The notes: generated by a model not told the origin, from the sequence alone. A DNA stretch of 64,000 nucleotides from Maniola hyperantus (GCF_902806685.2 NC_048547.1:310001-374000); one strand, 5' to 3'. Positions 44,319 through 55,798 are shown, counted from the stretch's first letter. Numbers and translations: made by a program.

Positions 44319-44537
44319 CTCTCTCACTGAACATATATAGGTATACTGCTAAAATCATAAACCTTCCTTTTGGCTTTGCCGTAGTTGGGTAAAAAACCAG
44401 TAAAATGATGTTTTTCTGTCCACAGTCAAATCTTGATGGCTCTACTTCGCAAATCCTTCTCTGGGTCCTAAGGATTAATCCTACCAAAGGAAATAACTAG
44501 TTATTTGCACTTTTTCATCGTATACAGATGACACTAT

Positions 44538-45720
44538 CTAGAAGATAGAACAAGATGAATCGATCGTTCGTCTTTGTCAGTCTCGATATATACTATACCC
44601 GATGACTAGCGCTGCAAGTGGAATTCCTCCGCAGTCCGAGATCCCGTCACGTAGGTACATCCCACTTGTCATTAAACTTGCTACTCGTCATCGCGACCAT
44701 TTATACTGCTAGTTGGGTCATGACTCGACGAAGAGATTAGCAATGGTAGAGCGGCTTTTGTGAGACTTTTTAAGGCTCCGTACCCGAAAGGTACCAATAA
44801 GACCGTATTATTAAGCCTCCGCTGTCTATCCGTCTGTCTGACTGACAGCCAGCTGTATCTCATGAACCAGAACAGGCAGAAAGTTGAAATTTTCTATTGC
44901 CACTATAACAAAAATTTAAAATAAAACTCATAATAATATTTATTAGTATTTTAATGCAAATGAAAATACAAAAACAAAAATACCAAACTTATTCTAGAAC
45001 ATAAAAATTACAAATCGAAAATATCATCTAAACCACCGCAACGAGGCAGGGTGCTGGGAACGCTGGCAGCGTTACCTCGTTGAATGGCCAGACTAATATG
45101 CTGACCGAGGTAACTGCCAGCCCTCCGCTCTCCCGTGGATTCCGCGAGACGGGATGAAAGGTCCTTAAAAAAGGATCTAGCATCCTCGCCCCACGAACCC
45201 ATGGGCTCCACCCCAAAAGGCACAAATATGAAACTATTTTCTATATTCTCATATTTGCGCCTCTTGGCCCTTTCTGCCTTAGTAGCCGCCGCTCCGGCCG
45301 CCTAATATGGACCTAGCTCTAATGAGACAAAATTAGAAGATAGAACAAGGTGAATCGATCATTTGTATTCCCAGTCTCGACATAGGCACACCTACCTACA
45401 CCCGATGAAATTACTCCGCTCTGTGGTCCCGTCACGTACACCCCACTTGTCATTCACTTGCAACTCGTCACCGCGACCATTTGTACTGCTAGTTGGATCA
45501 TGGCTTGACGAAGAGATTAGCTATGGTAGAGCGGCTTTTGTGTGACTTTTTAGGGTTCCATACCCGAAAAGTGCCAACGGGGCTGTATTATTAACCCTTT
45601 ACTGTCCATTCGTCTGTCTGGCAGACAGCCAGCTGTGTCTCATGAACCATAACAGACAGAAAGTTGAAATTTTCTATTGGCACTATAGCAACAAATAACA
45701 AAAATTTAAAATAAGACTTA
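44538..45720. repeat. Diverged direct repeat in the left arm (two units of about 390 bp)
   Basis: 44538-44930 and 45337-45720 share GAAGATAGAACAAG, CCCGTCACGTA, GCGACCATTT, GACGAAGAGATTAGC, GTAGAGCGGCTTTTGTG and CAGCCAGCTGTNTCTCATGAAC with perhaps 15-20% difference by eye. Mirrored in the right arm at 48016-48399 and 48806-49198. The units end in family G-like sequence. Confidence 0.75.
45008..45303 (-). pseudogene. Non-LTR retrotransposon ORF end (left arm copy)
   Basis: Minus strand, open to TAA at 45008-45010. It encodes an Arg/Lys-rich start (AKRRKYEN), then VPFGVEPMGSWGEDARSFF, SYLGQHISLAIQRGNAASV and GLDDIFDL. This is the conserved C-terminal region of a non-LTR retrotransposon polyprotein and matches the fragment at 32602-32817. 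The upstream reverse transcriptase is missing. The exact LINE clade is not known to me. Confidence 0.6.
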
Positions 45721-45815
45721 TAATAGCAAGTGCAAGTTGCAAGTTTAATTACTCCACACTGTAATTCCGTCACGTACATCGCACTTGTCATTAAACTCGT
45801 CACCGCGACTCTCTC

Positions 45816-46395
45816 ATTTTCTCGCGCGAACTCTTTGATTTTAAAACGTAGTCTACTTGACTCTCAAAAGTAGCCCTTGTCACTCTCCAGGTCTTTATAC
45901 CCATACCCATATACCCATGCAAAAAATCACGGCAATCCGTTGCACCGTTGTGACGCGATTTAAGGACAAACCAACAAACAAACAAACACACTTTTGCATT
46001 TATAATAAGGGTACTGATTGATACTAGTATTAGAGATATGGAAAAAACAGCTTTGTCCTTTTTATATCGATCAAAAATTAGCCCTTGACTGCAATCTCAC
46101 TTGGTAGTAAGTGATGATGATGGATGCAGGCTAACTTGGAAAGGGGTACGGCAATTTTCTTAAACCCATACCCCTTATCGGTTTCTACACGGCATCGTAC
46201 CGTAACATCTTGGCGATACGACTTTTGCCGGCCGGGTGGTACCTAGCCACGGCCGTAGCCTCCCGCAAGAATAGACCAGGGACAATTTGGAACTTATAAA
46301 TTCAATATAGCAAATTGCTCCTGCTGGAAATCGAACTCAAGGCCTCCCCCTGATAAGATCACAGCACCCACCACTGCGCCAGAAGGTCGTCCTAT
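45816..46395 (-). repeat. Family B and family D repeats in the left arm
   Basis: 45816-46015 family B (ATCACGGCAATCCGTTGCAC, ACAAACAAACACACTTTTGC). 46083-46395 family D SINE with its tRNA-like head at the right end (GAAATCGAACTCAAGGCCT). Mirrored at 47341-47653 and 47721-47920. Confidence 0.7.
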
Positions 46396-46858
46396 CTATA
46401 ACTACAATATTACGTTTAATATCTTTGTATTGGATCGGTTGATCATAAAGAGCTGACGTGACGCTTCCCGGATATTATCTATGCGGCGTCACAACTTCGC
46501 TGAACGACGATAAGGGGGGTTACAATAACTTTATACTTAGTTTGTCAATTTTCCCCACAGGTACAAGGGAAGAGAAACATCGTGAGAAATGCGTGACAGT
46601 TCTCCATAATGTTCTCAAAGGTATGTGAAGTCTGCCAATCCACAAATGGCCAGCGCCAGCGTGGTGGACTATAGCCAAATCCTATTTATTCTGAAAGAAC
46701 ACCCGTACTTAGTAGTGGCCTGAGTGATGGAAGGGTTGATCATGGTGATGGTGATGAAAGCTTTTTTTTACTTTTAACTTTTTCTCAATCTATGTATCAT
46801 AAGCCAATACAGGCTGAAAATAAGGAAAAGTTAAAAGGCAAAAAAAAAAATTTTTAAT

Positions 46859-46877
46859 CACAGTTGTGTCATCTGAA
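46859..46877. other. Palindrome spacer (19 nt)
   Basis: CACAGTTGTGTCATCTGAA; it is flanked by TTTTTAAT / ATTAAAAA and 11 A / 11 T runs. The same 19 nt occur at 44238-44256 next to the left arm, so the spacer is genuine genomic sequence and not a sequencing adaptor. Confidence 0.85.
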
Positions 46878-48432
46878 ATTAAAAATTTTTTTTTTTGCCT
46901 TTTAACTTTTCCTTATTTTCAGCCTGTATTGGCTTATGATACATAGATTGAGAAAAAGTTAAAAGTAAAAAAAAGCTTTCATCACCATCACCATGATCAA
47001 CCCTTCCATCACTCAGGCCACTACTAAGTACGGGTGTTCTTTCAGAATAAATAGGATTTGGCTATAGTCCACCACGCTGGCGCTGGCCATTTGTGGATTG
47101 GCAGACTTCACATACCTTTGAGAACATTATGGAGAACTGTCACGCATTTCTCACGATGTTTCTCTTCCCTTGTACCTGTGGGGAAAATTGACAAACTAAG
47201 TATAAAGTTATTGTAACCCCCCTTATCGTCGTTCAGCGAAGTTGTGACGCCGCATAGATAATATCCGGGAAGCGTCACGTCAGCTCTTTATGATCAACCG
47301 ATCCAATACAAAGATATTAAACGTAATATTGTAGTTATAGATAGGACGACCTTCTGGCGCAGTGGTGGGTGCTGTGATCTTATCAGGGGGAGGCCTTGAG
47401 TTCGATTTCCAGCAGGAGCAATTTGCTATATTGAATTTATAAGTTCCAAATTGTCCCTGGTCTATTCTTGCGGGAGGCTACGGCCGTGGCTAGGTACCAC
47501 CCGGCCGGCAAAAGTCGTATCGCCAAGATGTTACGGTACGATGCCGTGTAGAAACCGATAAGGGGTATGGGTTTAAGAAAATTGCCGTACCCCTTTCCAA
47601 GTTAGCCTGCATCCATCATCATCACTTACTACCAAGTGAGATTGCAGTCAAGGGCTAATTTTTGATCGATATAAAAAGGACAAAGCTGTTTTTTCCATAT
47701 CTCTAATACTAGTATCAATCAGTACCCTTATTATAAATGCAAAAGTGTGTTTGTTTGTTTGTTGGTTTGTCCTTAAATCGCGTCACAACGGTGCAACGGA
47801 TTGCCGTGATTTTTTGCATGGGTATATGGGTATGGGTATAAAGACCTGGAGAGTGACAAGGGCTACTTTTGAGAGTCAAGTAGACTACGTTTTAAAATCA
47901 AAGAGTTCGCGCGAGAAAATGAGAGAGTCGCGGTGACGAGTTTAATGACAAGTGCGATGTACGTGACGGAATTACAGTGTGGAGTAATTAAACTTGCAAC
48001 TTGCACTTGCTATTATAAGTCTTATTTTAAATTTTTGTTATTTGTTGCTATAGTGCCAATAGAAAATTTCAACTTTCTGTCTGTTATGGTTCATGAGACA
48101 CAGCTGGCTGTCTGCCAGACAGACGAATGGACAGTAAAGGGTTAATAATACAGCCCCGTTGGCACTTTTCGGGTATGGAACCCTAAAAAGTCACACAAAA
48201 GCCGCTCTACCATAGCTAATCTCTTCGTCAAGCCATGATCCAACTAGCAGTACAAATGGTCGCGGTGACGAGTTGCAAGTGAATGACAAGTGGGGTGTAC
48301 GTGACGGGACCACAGAGCGGAGTAATTTCATCGGGTGTAGGTAGGTGTGCCTATGTCGAGACTGGGAATACAAATGATCGATTCACCTTGTTCTATCTTC
48401 TAATTTTGTCTCATTAGAGCTAGGTCCATATT

Positions 48433-48728
48433 AGGCGGCCGGAGCGGCGGCTACTAAGGCAGAAAGGGCCAAGAGGCGCAAATATGAGAATATAGAAAAT
48501 AGTTTCATATTTGTGCCTTTTGGGGTGGAGCCCATGGGTTCGTGGGGCGAGGATGCTAGATCCTTTTTTAAGGACCTTTCATCCCGTCTCGCGGAATCCA
48601 CGGGAGAGCGGAGGGCTGGCAGTTACCTCGGTCAGCATATTAGTCTGGCCATTCAACGAGGTAACGCTGCCAGCGTTCCCAGCACCCTGCCTCGTTGCGG
48701 TGGTTTAGATGATATTTTCGATTTGTAA
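48433..48728 (+). pseudogene. Non-LTR retrotransposon ORF end (right arm copy)
   Basis: Mirror image of 45008-45303 with the same translation. Not independent evidence: it was duplicated with the arm. Confidence 0.6.
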
Positions 48729-49406
48729 TTTTTATGTTCTAGAATAAGTTTGGTATTTTTGTTTTTGTATTTTCATTTGCATTAAAATACTAATAAATAT
48801 TATTATGAGTTTTATTTTAAATTTTTGTTATAGTGGCAATAGAAAATTTCAACTTTCTGCCTGTTCTGGTTCATGAGATACAGCTGGCTGTCAGTCAGAC
48901 AGACGGATAGACAGCGGAGGCTTAATAATACGGTCTTATTGGTACCTTTCGGGTACGGAGCCTTAAAAAGTCTCACAAAAGCCGCTCTACCATTGCTAAT
49001 CTCTTCGTCGAGTCATGACCCAACTAGCAGTATAAATGGTCGCGATGACGAGTAGCAAGTTTAATGACAAGTGGGATGTACCTACGTGACGGGATCTCGG
49101 ACTGCGGAGGAATTCCACTTGCAGCGCTAGTCATCGGGTATAGTATATATCGAGACTGACAAAGACGAACGATCGATTCATCTTGTTCTATCTTCTAGAT
49201 AGTGTCATCTGTATACGATGAAAAAGTGCAAATAACTAGTTATTTCCTTTGGTAGGATTAATCCTTAGGACCCAGAGAAGGATTTGCGAAGTAGAGCCAT
49301 CAAGATTTGACTGTGGACAGAAAAACATCATTTTACTGGTTTTTTACCCAACTACGGCAAAGCCAAAAGGAAGGTTTATGATTTTAGCAGTATACCTATA
49401 TATGTT

Positions 49407-49571
49407 CAGTGGCGTGTAGTTCATAGAGGCGTAAAAGTACTGCTTACCCTAGTTGAAATGACCAGTGCCCATTTTTCTTTATGACCTGCCATTCAGTAGG
49501 TCTATATAAGGTGTATCTAAGGCCTATCTTACTAATGCTTACCCTGGTTCCTAACTCTGTGCACGCCACTG
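49407..49571. mobile_element. hAT-type MITE at the right edge of the palindrome
   Basis: Ends CAGTGGCGTG and CACGCCACTG as in the copy at 24885-25358. Flanks TATATGTT (49399-49406) and TGTATGTT (49572-49579) are an 8-bp duplication with one change. The palindrome stops 5 bp inside its left end. Confidence 0.8.
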
Positions 49572-51403
49572 TGTATGTTCCATCAAGATCCGACTGAAAG
49601 CTCCCCTCCTCTAAAATTTTAACTTCTGAAATCTTTGTCTGGGTCTTAGGATGGGTCGTAGAACTGTCTACGCAATGATAGAATAGGTAAGCATTATTAT
49701 AGTTCAATAAAAATTCTTCTATAGAAAATAGAAATATTTTACTATTGTTATATGAATTTAAAGACTAGATAAACTACGTCTAGACAGCTAAGAAGCTTCA
49801 ACTAATACATACTTTTAAAACCAGGGTGTTATAGTGCTTACCTACGGTATAATCTGTTGAACACCTCCCTGAATGGCGTAGTGATGAGCGCTTTAGTGTT
49901 ATAAGTAAGAGTTCCCGGGTTCAATTCCGCGCTGGAATAATTTGTAATCTGTTATAGTCTTGAACTAGTTACATATTTTTAAAAGAAAGCACAGAGTACA
50001 TTGAACATACAGGTAGAATAATATCTAGAAAGGGAACAATCTATACTTGTAATAAACTATCTCTGACTATAGTATAATCATTACAATAACAGCATCATTA
50101 TGAATCATAATGAATTTATGAACTGATATATTTTATGAATTGATTTGAGGATGATGAATTTATGAACAAAAATGATGTAAAATAGATAAATCACTGTAAT
50201 AGGAGATATAATTGCAATTGAAATTAACGTATTAGATAATAAAGGCTTTTTTATTTTGTTTTCTTTTATAGTAATCATTATAATAACAGCATCATTATAA
50301 TTTTATCCAAGAACAAAGTTCTTTGATTCTTGAGTTTTTTGCTACGTTTGAAACTTGTGAAAAGCTGTTTATCTCGTAGCTGTTCCAGACCGACTTGAGG
50401 CATTTCCATACAAAGTTGGTGTAGAGTTGCTACGCAAGGACACTTGGCTCGGCCGCCCGGATGCACATTAGCTTGTTATTTAAGTATTCCCACGACATAA
50501 GTAAGTTGTAAGTTGGCAGCGACGTCTGCTTAGCCTACGTCCGCCATATTTCTTTTCATCCAAGAGCACACACTTTTTGCCAAGAGGCAGTATTGAATTT
50601 TCTTACTGTGAAAGAAATACAATATACCTACGTGCTTGTTTTATTAATTTTTAAATACTGTTTTTTTATTTATTAGATTTTTTAAAATGTAAGTAACGGA
50701 ACGGGTACATACCACGATTAATTTGAAGTTTTTATTTGTCAATATTTTGAACCCAATTGCAACCCAACCCAACTGTTCGTCACCGGAATGTAACCAAACT
50801 CTGTACTTTTGTCTGGTGGGAGGCTTCGGCCGTGGCTAGTTACCACCCTACCTGCAAAACCGTGCTGCCAAGCGATTTACCGGTACGATGCCGTGTAGGA
50901 AACCAAATGGTTATGGTTAACCAAACCAAAACTCATATTGCATCATCACTTACCACCAGGTGAAATTGCAGTCATGGGTTAACTTGTATTTGAATAAAAA
51001 AATAAAGTTACACTCTACTTTCAAATAAACATTTTTTTCTGAAATAGCATAAAGGTCGACCCCAAATTTGCTTTATAGCAAATGGAATAAACCAGAAATG
51101 ACCCCAAAACGGGGAACAAATAATTTTTCGCGCTTAAAGTCCATCCCTATGTATGAGGGTCGGGATATAAATGAAGGTACGCGAATCGGTCTGTTTTTGC
51201 AGCGGTCGGGAAATAGCGGTGTTTATGATAAACTATATTCTGACACCGAGGACCGTTAATAGACTTGGGGGGCCGACCGTAACCTCATCTGGGAGATTTG
51301 ATACCAGGATTGGAAGCAAACCAAGTTTTAAAAATAAAAAAAATATATTTATTATCTATCTACTCATGTGTTCAAACTATCGTGAGTAATATAGGTATTC
51401 ATT
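49572..51403. other. Repeat-bearing DNA without genes
   Basis: 49580-49670 is a diverged copy of the outer palindrome arm (CATCAAGATCCGACTG, TCTGGGTCTTAGGAT). 49864-49960 is a family D head. 50070-50106 and 50266-50303 share about 30 bp (AATAACAGCATCATTAT). 50816-51005 is a family D copy. The antisense frame at 50278-50466 is unrecognised. Confidence 0.45.
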
Positions 51404-52667
51404 ACTAGCTTATTCCCGCGACTTAGTCCGCGTGGATTTCACAAATTTCAAACCCCTATTTTACCCTCTTAGGAGTTTTAAAACTCCTTTCTTGGTGGAT
51501 GTATGCGTCATAACTCATAATAGCTATTATTGGAATGCTGAAATCATTCCTAGTTTTACAACGGAAATTCAAAAACGGTATATTTTTTGCGTCGAGCGTT
51601 AATAAAAGCGCGAAAACCACAGACACAAACGCGAATGCCGTATCAACAACAAAGTTGATGTAACGATGGTAACTCTCTCCTTGATGAGAGGCGCTTCACG
51701 GGGAAAAGATTTAATTAAAAAAGAAGTTTGATAAAGCGGAGCGGAGCGGCGCGCAGCCGCAACTAATTCCCAACTTCCACCTCTCATACCCACCGCGGCT
51801 TCGCGGCTCCAACGACTGTGATCCACTAATTATGCTATGCTATACTCCACAGTATAGTTTTCTATAGCATTTAATAAGCGAAAACTCTTTATCTCTTATA
51901 CCTAACGACTGCAGATTTTTGCGCTTCAAGGACTGCAATCAATAAATAATGCTATGGTATACTCCACAGAATCGCTTTCAGTAAGTGAAAACTAATTTCC
52001 AACTTCCACCTCTCATAACCGCGGCTTCGCGGCTCTAAGGAACTAATATCGTAATTTTTTTAAAGACCCCACTTTTTTGGATGTAACATCCGTCAGGTTA
52101 ATTTTATTTTTATAAAATGTAGCGTATGTCACCTGGACCATAAGGACGAATCAATTGACATCTCATGCATCAAAATCGGCTCGTTAAGGCGCTATGGTGA
52201 AACACACACAAATACTAACCTACATACACATACATACATACATAGACTGCTATAATCATATTCCTTCCTTTTGGCTTTGCCGTAGTTGAGTACCTAATAA
52301 AAAGAAGTTGTCCGTAATGCGTAGCTTCAATAATAGTAAAAATACGAATGCTGTATACTTTTAAAACAATTTTACCATCAATTGTTCAAGCTAAAATATA
52401 GTCTAGCACGCACTGGAATGCAATTCTAATATTAGGGCTATAGGAAATTAAAAAGTTGGGGGATTATCGTAGGAGCCAACGGAGTTATTTCGACGAATCA
52501 ATCAGAGCCCCGGATAGGTTATCATGTTGCCCCGGGCCCCGGGGGGCCGGGACCAACTTAGTACGACGTACTCTCCGGGAAACATGATGCGGATAATAAA
52601 ATCAATTGTATCTATATATCTTGTATAGGTTTGAATGTGTATTGTTTAATTTATGATCCCAGGTACA
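51404..52667. other. Repeat-bearing DNA without genes
   Basis: 51404-51520 family A (minus). 51760-51870 and 51985-52035 share AACTTCCACCTCTCATA and CGCGGCTTCGCGGCTC. 52060-52320 is a family K fragment (ATCGGCTCGTTAAGGCGCTA, TTCCTTTTGGCTTTGCCGTA) whose end recurs in the outer palindrome arm. 52530-52552 is a GC-only patch. Confidence 0.45.
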
Positions 52668-52810
52668 CATCATCATCATCATCATCATCATCATGAGCAA
52701 CCCATCGCCAGCTTACTACTGAGTGTCTCCTACGCTACCACGCTGGTCAAGTGCGGATTGGCAGACTTCACACACCTTTGAAAACATTATGGAGAACTCT
52801 GAGACATGCA
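52668..52810 (-). repeat. Family C SINE fragment with an ATC microsatellite
   Basis: CATCATCATCATCATCATCA (52669-52694), then CCACGCTGGTCAAGTGCGGA and TTTGAAAACATTATGGAGAA. Confidence 0.65.
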
Positions 52811-53308
52811 GGCATGCATTATTTCATTTATATCCTGTACAAAAACAAATACTTGGAAGTCTTGAGTAGGAAGTATTTTCTGTAATCTTATTGATGTTTA
52901 TATTTTTATTTTGTCACATATTATGTTTGTAAATGTTGTATTAACTTATAATTGGCGACTACATTAGTAAGTAATATTTTCAGAATTAAGTTTTTTTTTA
53001 AATGTATTAGTGTAAGTAGCCGTTAGTTAATTTAATAAATAAAAATTGGATAAAAATTATAAAGAAACGAAATTATTTAATTTTTAATGGGCATCAGAAT
53101 TCTTCACATTATTACTACATTATTCCTGATACTACATATAACATACTACATTATTAGATACTTCATTATTCCTGAGTGTCATAGGCTAAATTTTATTTTC
53201 AAAAAAATTAGAGATGAAAATTGGAATAAGCTACTCGTGCTGCTGGCTGTTCTGGGGCAGTTCCCTAGTAGTATAATATAACCTTCTTGTTTTATGTTAT
53301 AGTTGTTG

Positions 53309-54196
53309 CGAGTATAACAAATGTAACAAAGGCAAAAACTAGGAGAGAGCAGTGACGCGACGCGCGACGACGGATACAAGCTGAACGGAACCATTCCGGA
53401 AGTGGACCGGACCCGGCCGCCCCGGGCCCCGGTTGCCCCAGCCCGGCACATGTTAGTGTGTTTTAACTTATGAAGCAGGATTTTCTCTATACAATATTTT
53501 AGTTTACTTTGTTTTGTTCATACACAGACCGATTTCAATCAAAGTCAAAGTCAAAATTCAAAATAGGTACCTTTGTACTTTGATGGTCAATTGTTAAATA
53601 GGTAAGATAATTTATGAAAATAATGATAACTAGCTTATGCCCGCGACTTCATCCGCGTGGACTACTCAAATTTCGAACCCCTATTTCACCCCCTTAGAGA
53701 TTGAATTTTCAAAAATACTTTTTAGCGGATGCCTACGTCATAATAGCTATCTGCATGCCAAATTCACCAAACCCGATTCGTCCAGTAGTTTGAGCTGTCC
53801 GGTGATAGATCAGTCAGTCAGTCAGTCAGTCACCTTTTTCTTTTATATATTTAGAGATTTACGAGTATAAGAAATGTAACAAAGGCAAAAACTAGGAGAG
53901 AGCAGCAACGCGACGCGGACGACGGATACAAGCTGAACGGAAAACATTCCGGAAGTGGACCGGACCCGGCCGCCCCGGGCCCCGGGCCCCGGCCGCCCCA
54001 ACCCGGCACATGTCAGTGTGATTATTAACTTACTTATAAATCAGGATTCTCTCTATACAATGTTTTAGTTTACTTTGTTTTGTTTATACACCGACCGATT
54101 TCAATCAAAGTCAAAGTTTTTTATTCAAATCAGATACCATTGTACTTTGATGGTCAATTGTTCAATAGGTAAGATAATTTATGAAAATAGTGATAG
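53309..54196. repeat. GC-rich tandem duplication with a family A repeat at the junction
   Basis: 53309-53630 and 53862-54196 are about 90% alike by eye (AACAAAGGCAAAAACTAGGA, GACGGATACAAGCTGAACGG, GGAAGTGGACCGGACCCGGC, TTTGATGGTCAATTGTT). A family A copy in minus orientation (53631-53861) lies exactly between. Small insertions shift any open frame between copies, which argues against coding. Confidence 0.75.
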
Positions 54197-54667
54197 TTAC
54201 GTTAAAACGATAGTCCCAAACACGCGCAGCCTACTCATTCGCTAACAGTGTCTTAACACTGAATAATTCTTGACTGGTGCAAGGCTTTGGCCGTGGCTAG
54301 TTACCACCTACCGGTCACCTGATGTTAAGTGATTACCGCCGCCCATGAACATTTGCAGCACCAGAGGAACCGCCGATGCGTTGCCGGCCTTTTAGGAATT
54401 TGTTGGTCCGCCCGCCCATTGAATAACCCCATGTAGTAACCCCATCTAGTGTAATCTAAGGGTACTTGTACTATGTACTTATGCTACGTTTGTTGACTGT
54501 AGAGTCAGTCAGATGTTTTATTTGCAATATATTGTAATCTTCTACGAAATTATAGGATTTTTTAATATTTTATTTCGCGTTTTTTTTGTGGTCTCATATT
54601 ATTAACTAATCATCAGTAGGTACTGTCACCTGTTTTCATTTTTGCCAGCGTTCTTGTTACACCCTGT
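54197..54667. repeat. Chimeric SINE scrap and half a Tc1-type MITE
   Basis: 54270-54435: TTGGCCGTGGCTAGTTACC joined to ATTTGCAGCACCAGAGGAAC and GCGTTGCCGGCC, the latter shared with 55512-55685. 54500-54667: right half of the MITE seen at 33297-33748, ending GCGTTCTTGTTACACCCTG. Confidence 0.6.
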
Positions 54668-55215
54668 ATTTTTTTTTATTTTTTTTTTTATTAAAATCAT
54701 CGGAAATCCTCCGATTTGTGTCAGAGTTCTTTTTTGGGTAGGTATTACATTTTGTTAGTCTCTTACATTATTTATTTACAGTTTGTTTTTCTATATTAAC
54801 TATATTATACCTATAAATTTTTATCAAAGTATATACATTTATTCTTATAATAAGCATACAACTATAGATCTATATTTACAAGTATAATATATATTAAAAT
54901 ATTTACAGTTTTACTTAGTTTTATTTTTCTTTATAGTACATTTCGCTATTTTGGTGCAGTATTCTAAAAATGCTTTTTGGCACTTTTTGTCTCTTAGCAG
55001 TACTTCCAGCGTTTCTTTCCTTATTTGCACTTCTGTCTTTTGTTCCAGTTCAAAACGTTCCTTCCCATATATTGGACAGTCTAAGAGTAAGTGTAACACC
55101 GATTCCTCGTTTGCTGGGTCGCAGTCGCAAGCTGAATCATCCTTGCACTTGAATCTTGTAATCGTAATAGGATTTTTTAATAAGTTTGCCTGTAATGAAT
55201 AAGAAAACAATCTAG
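54668..55215 (-). pseudogene. R1/jockey-like LINE, 3' end with CCHC motif and poly(A) tail
   Basis: Minus-strand frame 55210-54911 encodes the region after the reverse transcriptase: a zinc-knuckle-like CDCDPANEESVLHLLLDCP (CCHC type) and PIYGKERFEL, then a Lys-rich end and stop. This arrangement is typical of R1, jockey and relatives. The tail ends in an A run (plus-strand T runs at 54669-54691). 5'-truncated. Confidence 0.65.
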
Positions 55216-55449
55216 CAATTCTACCCGAGCGAAGTCAGAACAGATCAGCTAGTAATATGAAATACCTAGTCTGAGAGATTACCGCTATTGGTTTTGGCAG
55301 CGGGCGGCAAAATATCGGTCCTCCTTAAGGGACATGTGCGTACCCACATCATTTCGGCTAATGCCGCCATTATGTCGTGTGGTTAATGCCATGTCAATTT
55401 ATTGAGGTACCTACTGGGGGCTACTTTACAAGATACGTCACACAATCCC
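55216..55449. other. Short DNA stretch, nothing recognised
   Basis: A few bases of a family A/B-type end (GAAGTCAGAACAGATCAGCTAG) at 55230, otherwise featureless. Confidence 0.35.
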
Positions 55450-55798
55450 CTTATAAGTCCCGCAAATTGCTATTGCGCTGGAAACATGTTTTTTTAAAAT
55501 AGAGATAGCGAGAGGCGGTTCACCTGTTGTTAAGTGATTACCGCCGTCCATGAACATTTGCAGCACCAGAGGAACCGCCGACACAGAATAATATAATAGT
55601 ACTAATGTACCGCCGATGCGTTGCCGGCCATTTAGGAATTTGTTGGTCCGCCCCTTGAATAACCCCATGTTGTAAACCCATGTCATTAACTTGATGTCTG
55701 CCGAAATAAAAATATACCATCAGCTTGAAACTTCAGTCTAGTGCTGACGTCACTAAAATGGCAGCCACGCTCATTAGCAATTTGCGGGACTTATACGT
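55450..55798. mobile_element. Family E MITE interrupted by a SINE scrap
   Basis: TTATAAGTCCCGCAAATTGC at the left and GCAATTTGCGGGACTTATAC at the right are inverses. 55490-55690 is a foreign insert (GTTAAGTGATTACCGCCGTC, AGGAATTTGTTGGTCCGCCC), after which the MITE resumes with AAAAATATACCATCAGCTTG. Confidence 0.7.

Larger units (their letters stand above)
44325..49411. repeat. 5.09-kb palindrome: two 2.53-kb arms around a 19-nt spacer
   Basis: Left arm 44325-46858, spacer 46859-46877, right arm 46878-49411. Positions mirror exactly about 46868 (every pair sums to 93736): six open frames in each arm have identical translations at mirrored coordinates, and all stretches I compared base by base agree, so there are no indels. 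Mirror symmetry stops at 44324/49412. Each arm carries an old LINE end, a duplicated 400-bp block, a family B repeat, a family D SINE and a family C SINE, so the inversion is younger than all of these. It may be real or an assembly or read artefact. Confidence 0.9.

Noticed and set aside
46859..46877. Palindrome spacer as a leftover sequencing adaptor
   Set aside because: The same 19 nt occur in unique flanking DNA at 44238-44256. The palindrome could still be a chimera of another type.
44681..49055. Twelve open frames in mirrored pairs at 44.7-49.1 kb as possible paired genes
   Set aside because: They are mirror images produced by the palindrome. Only the LINE end has recognisable protein similarity.
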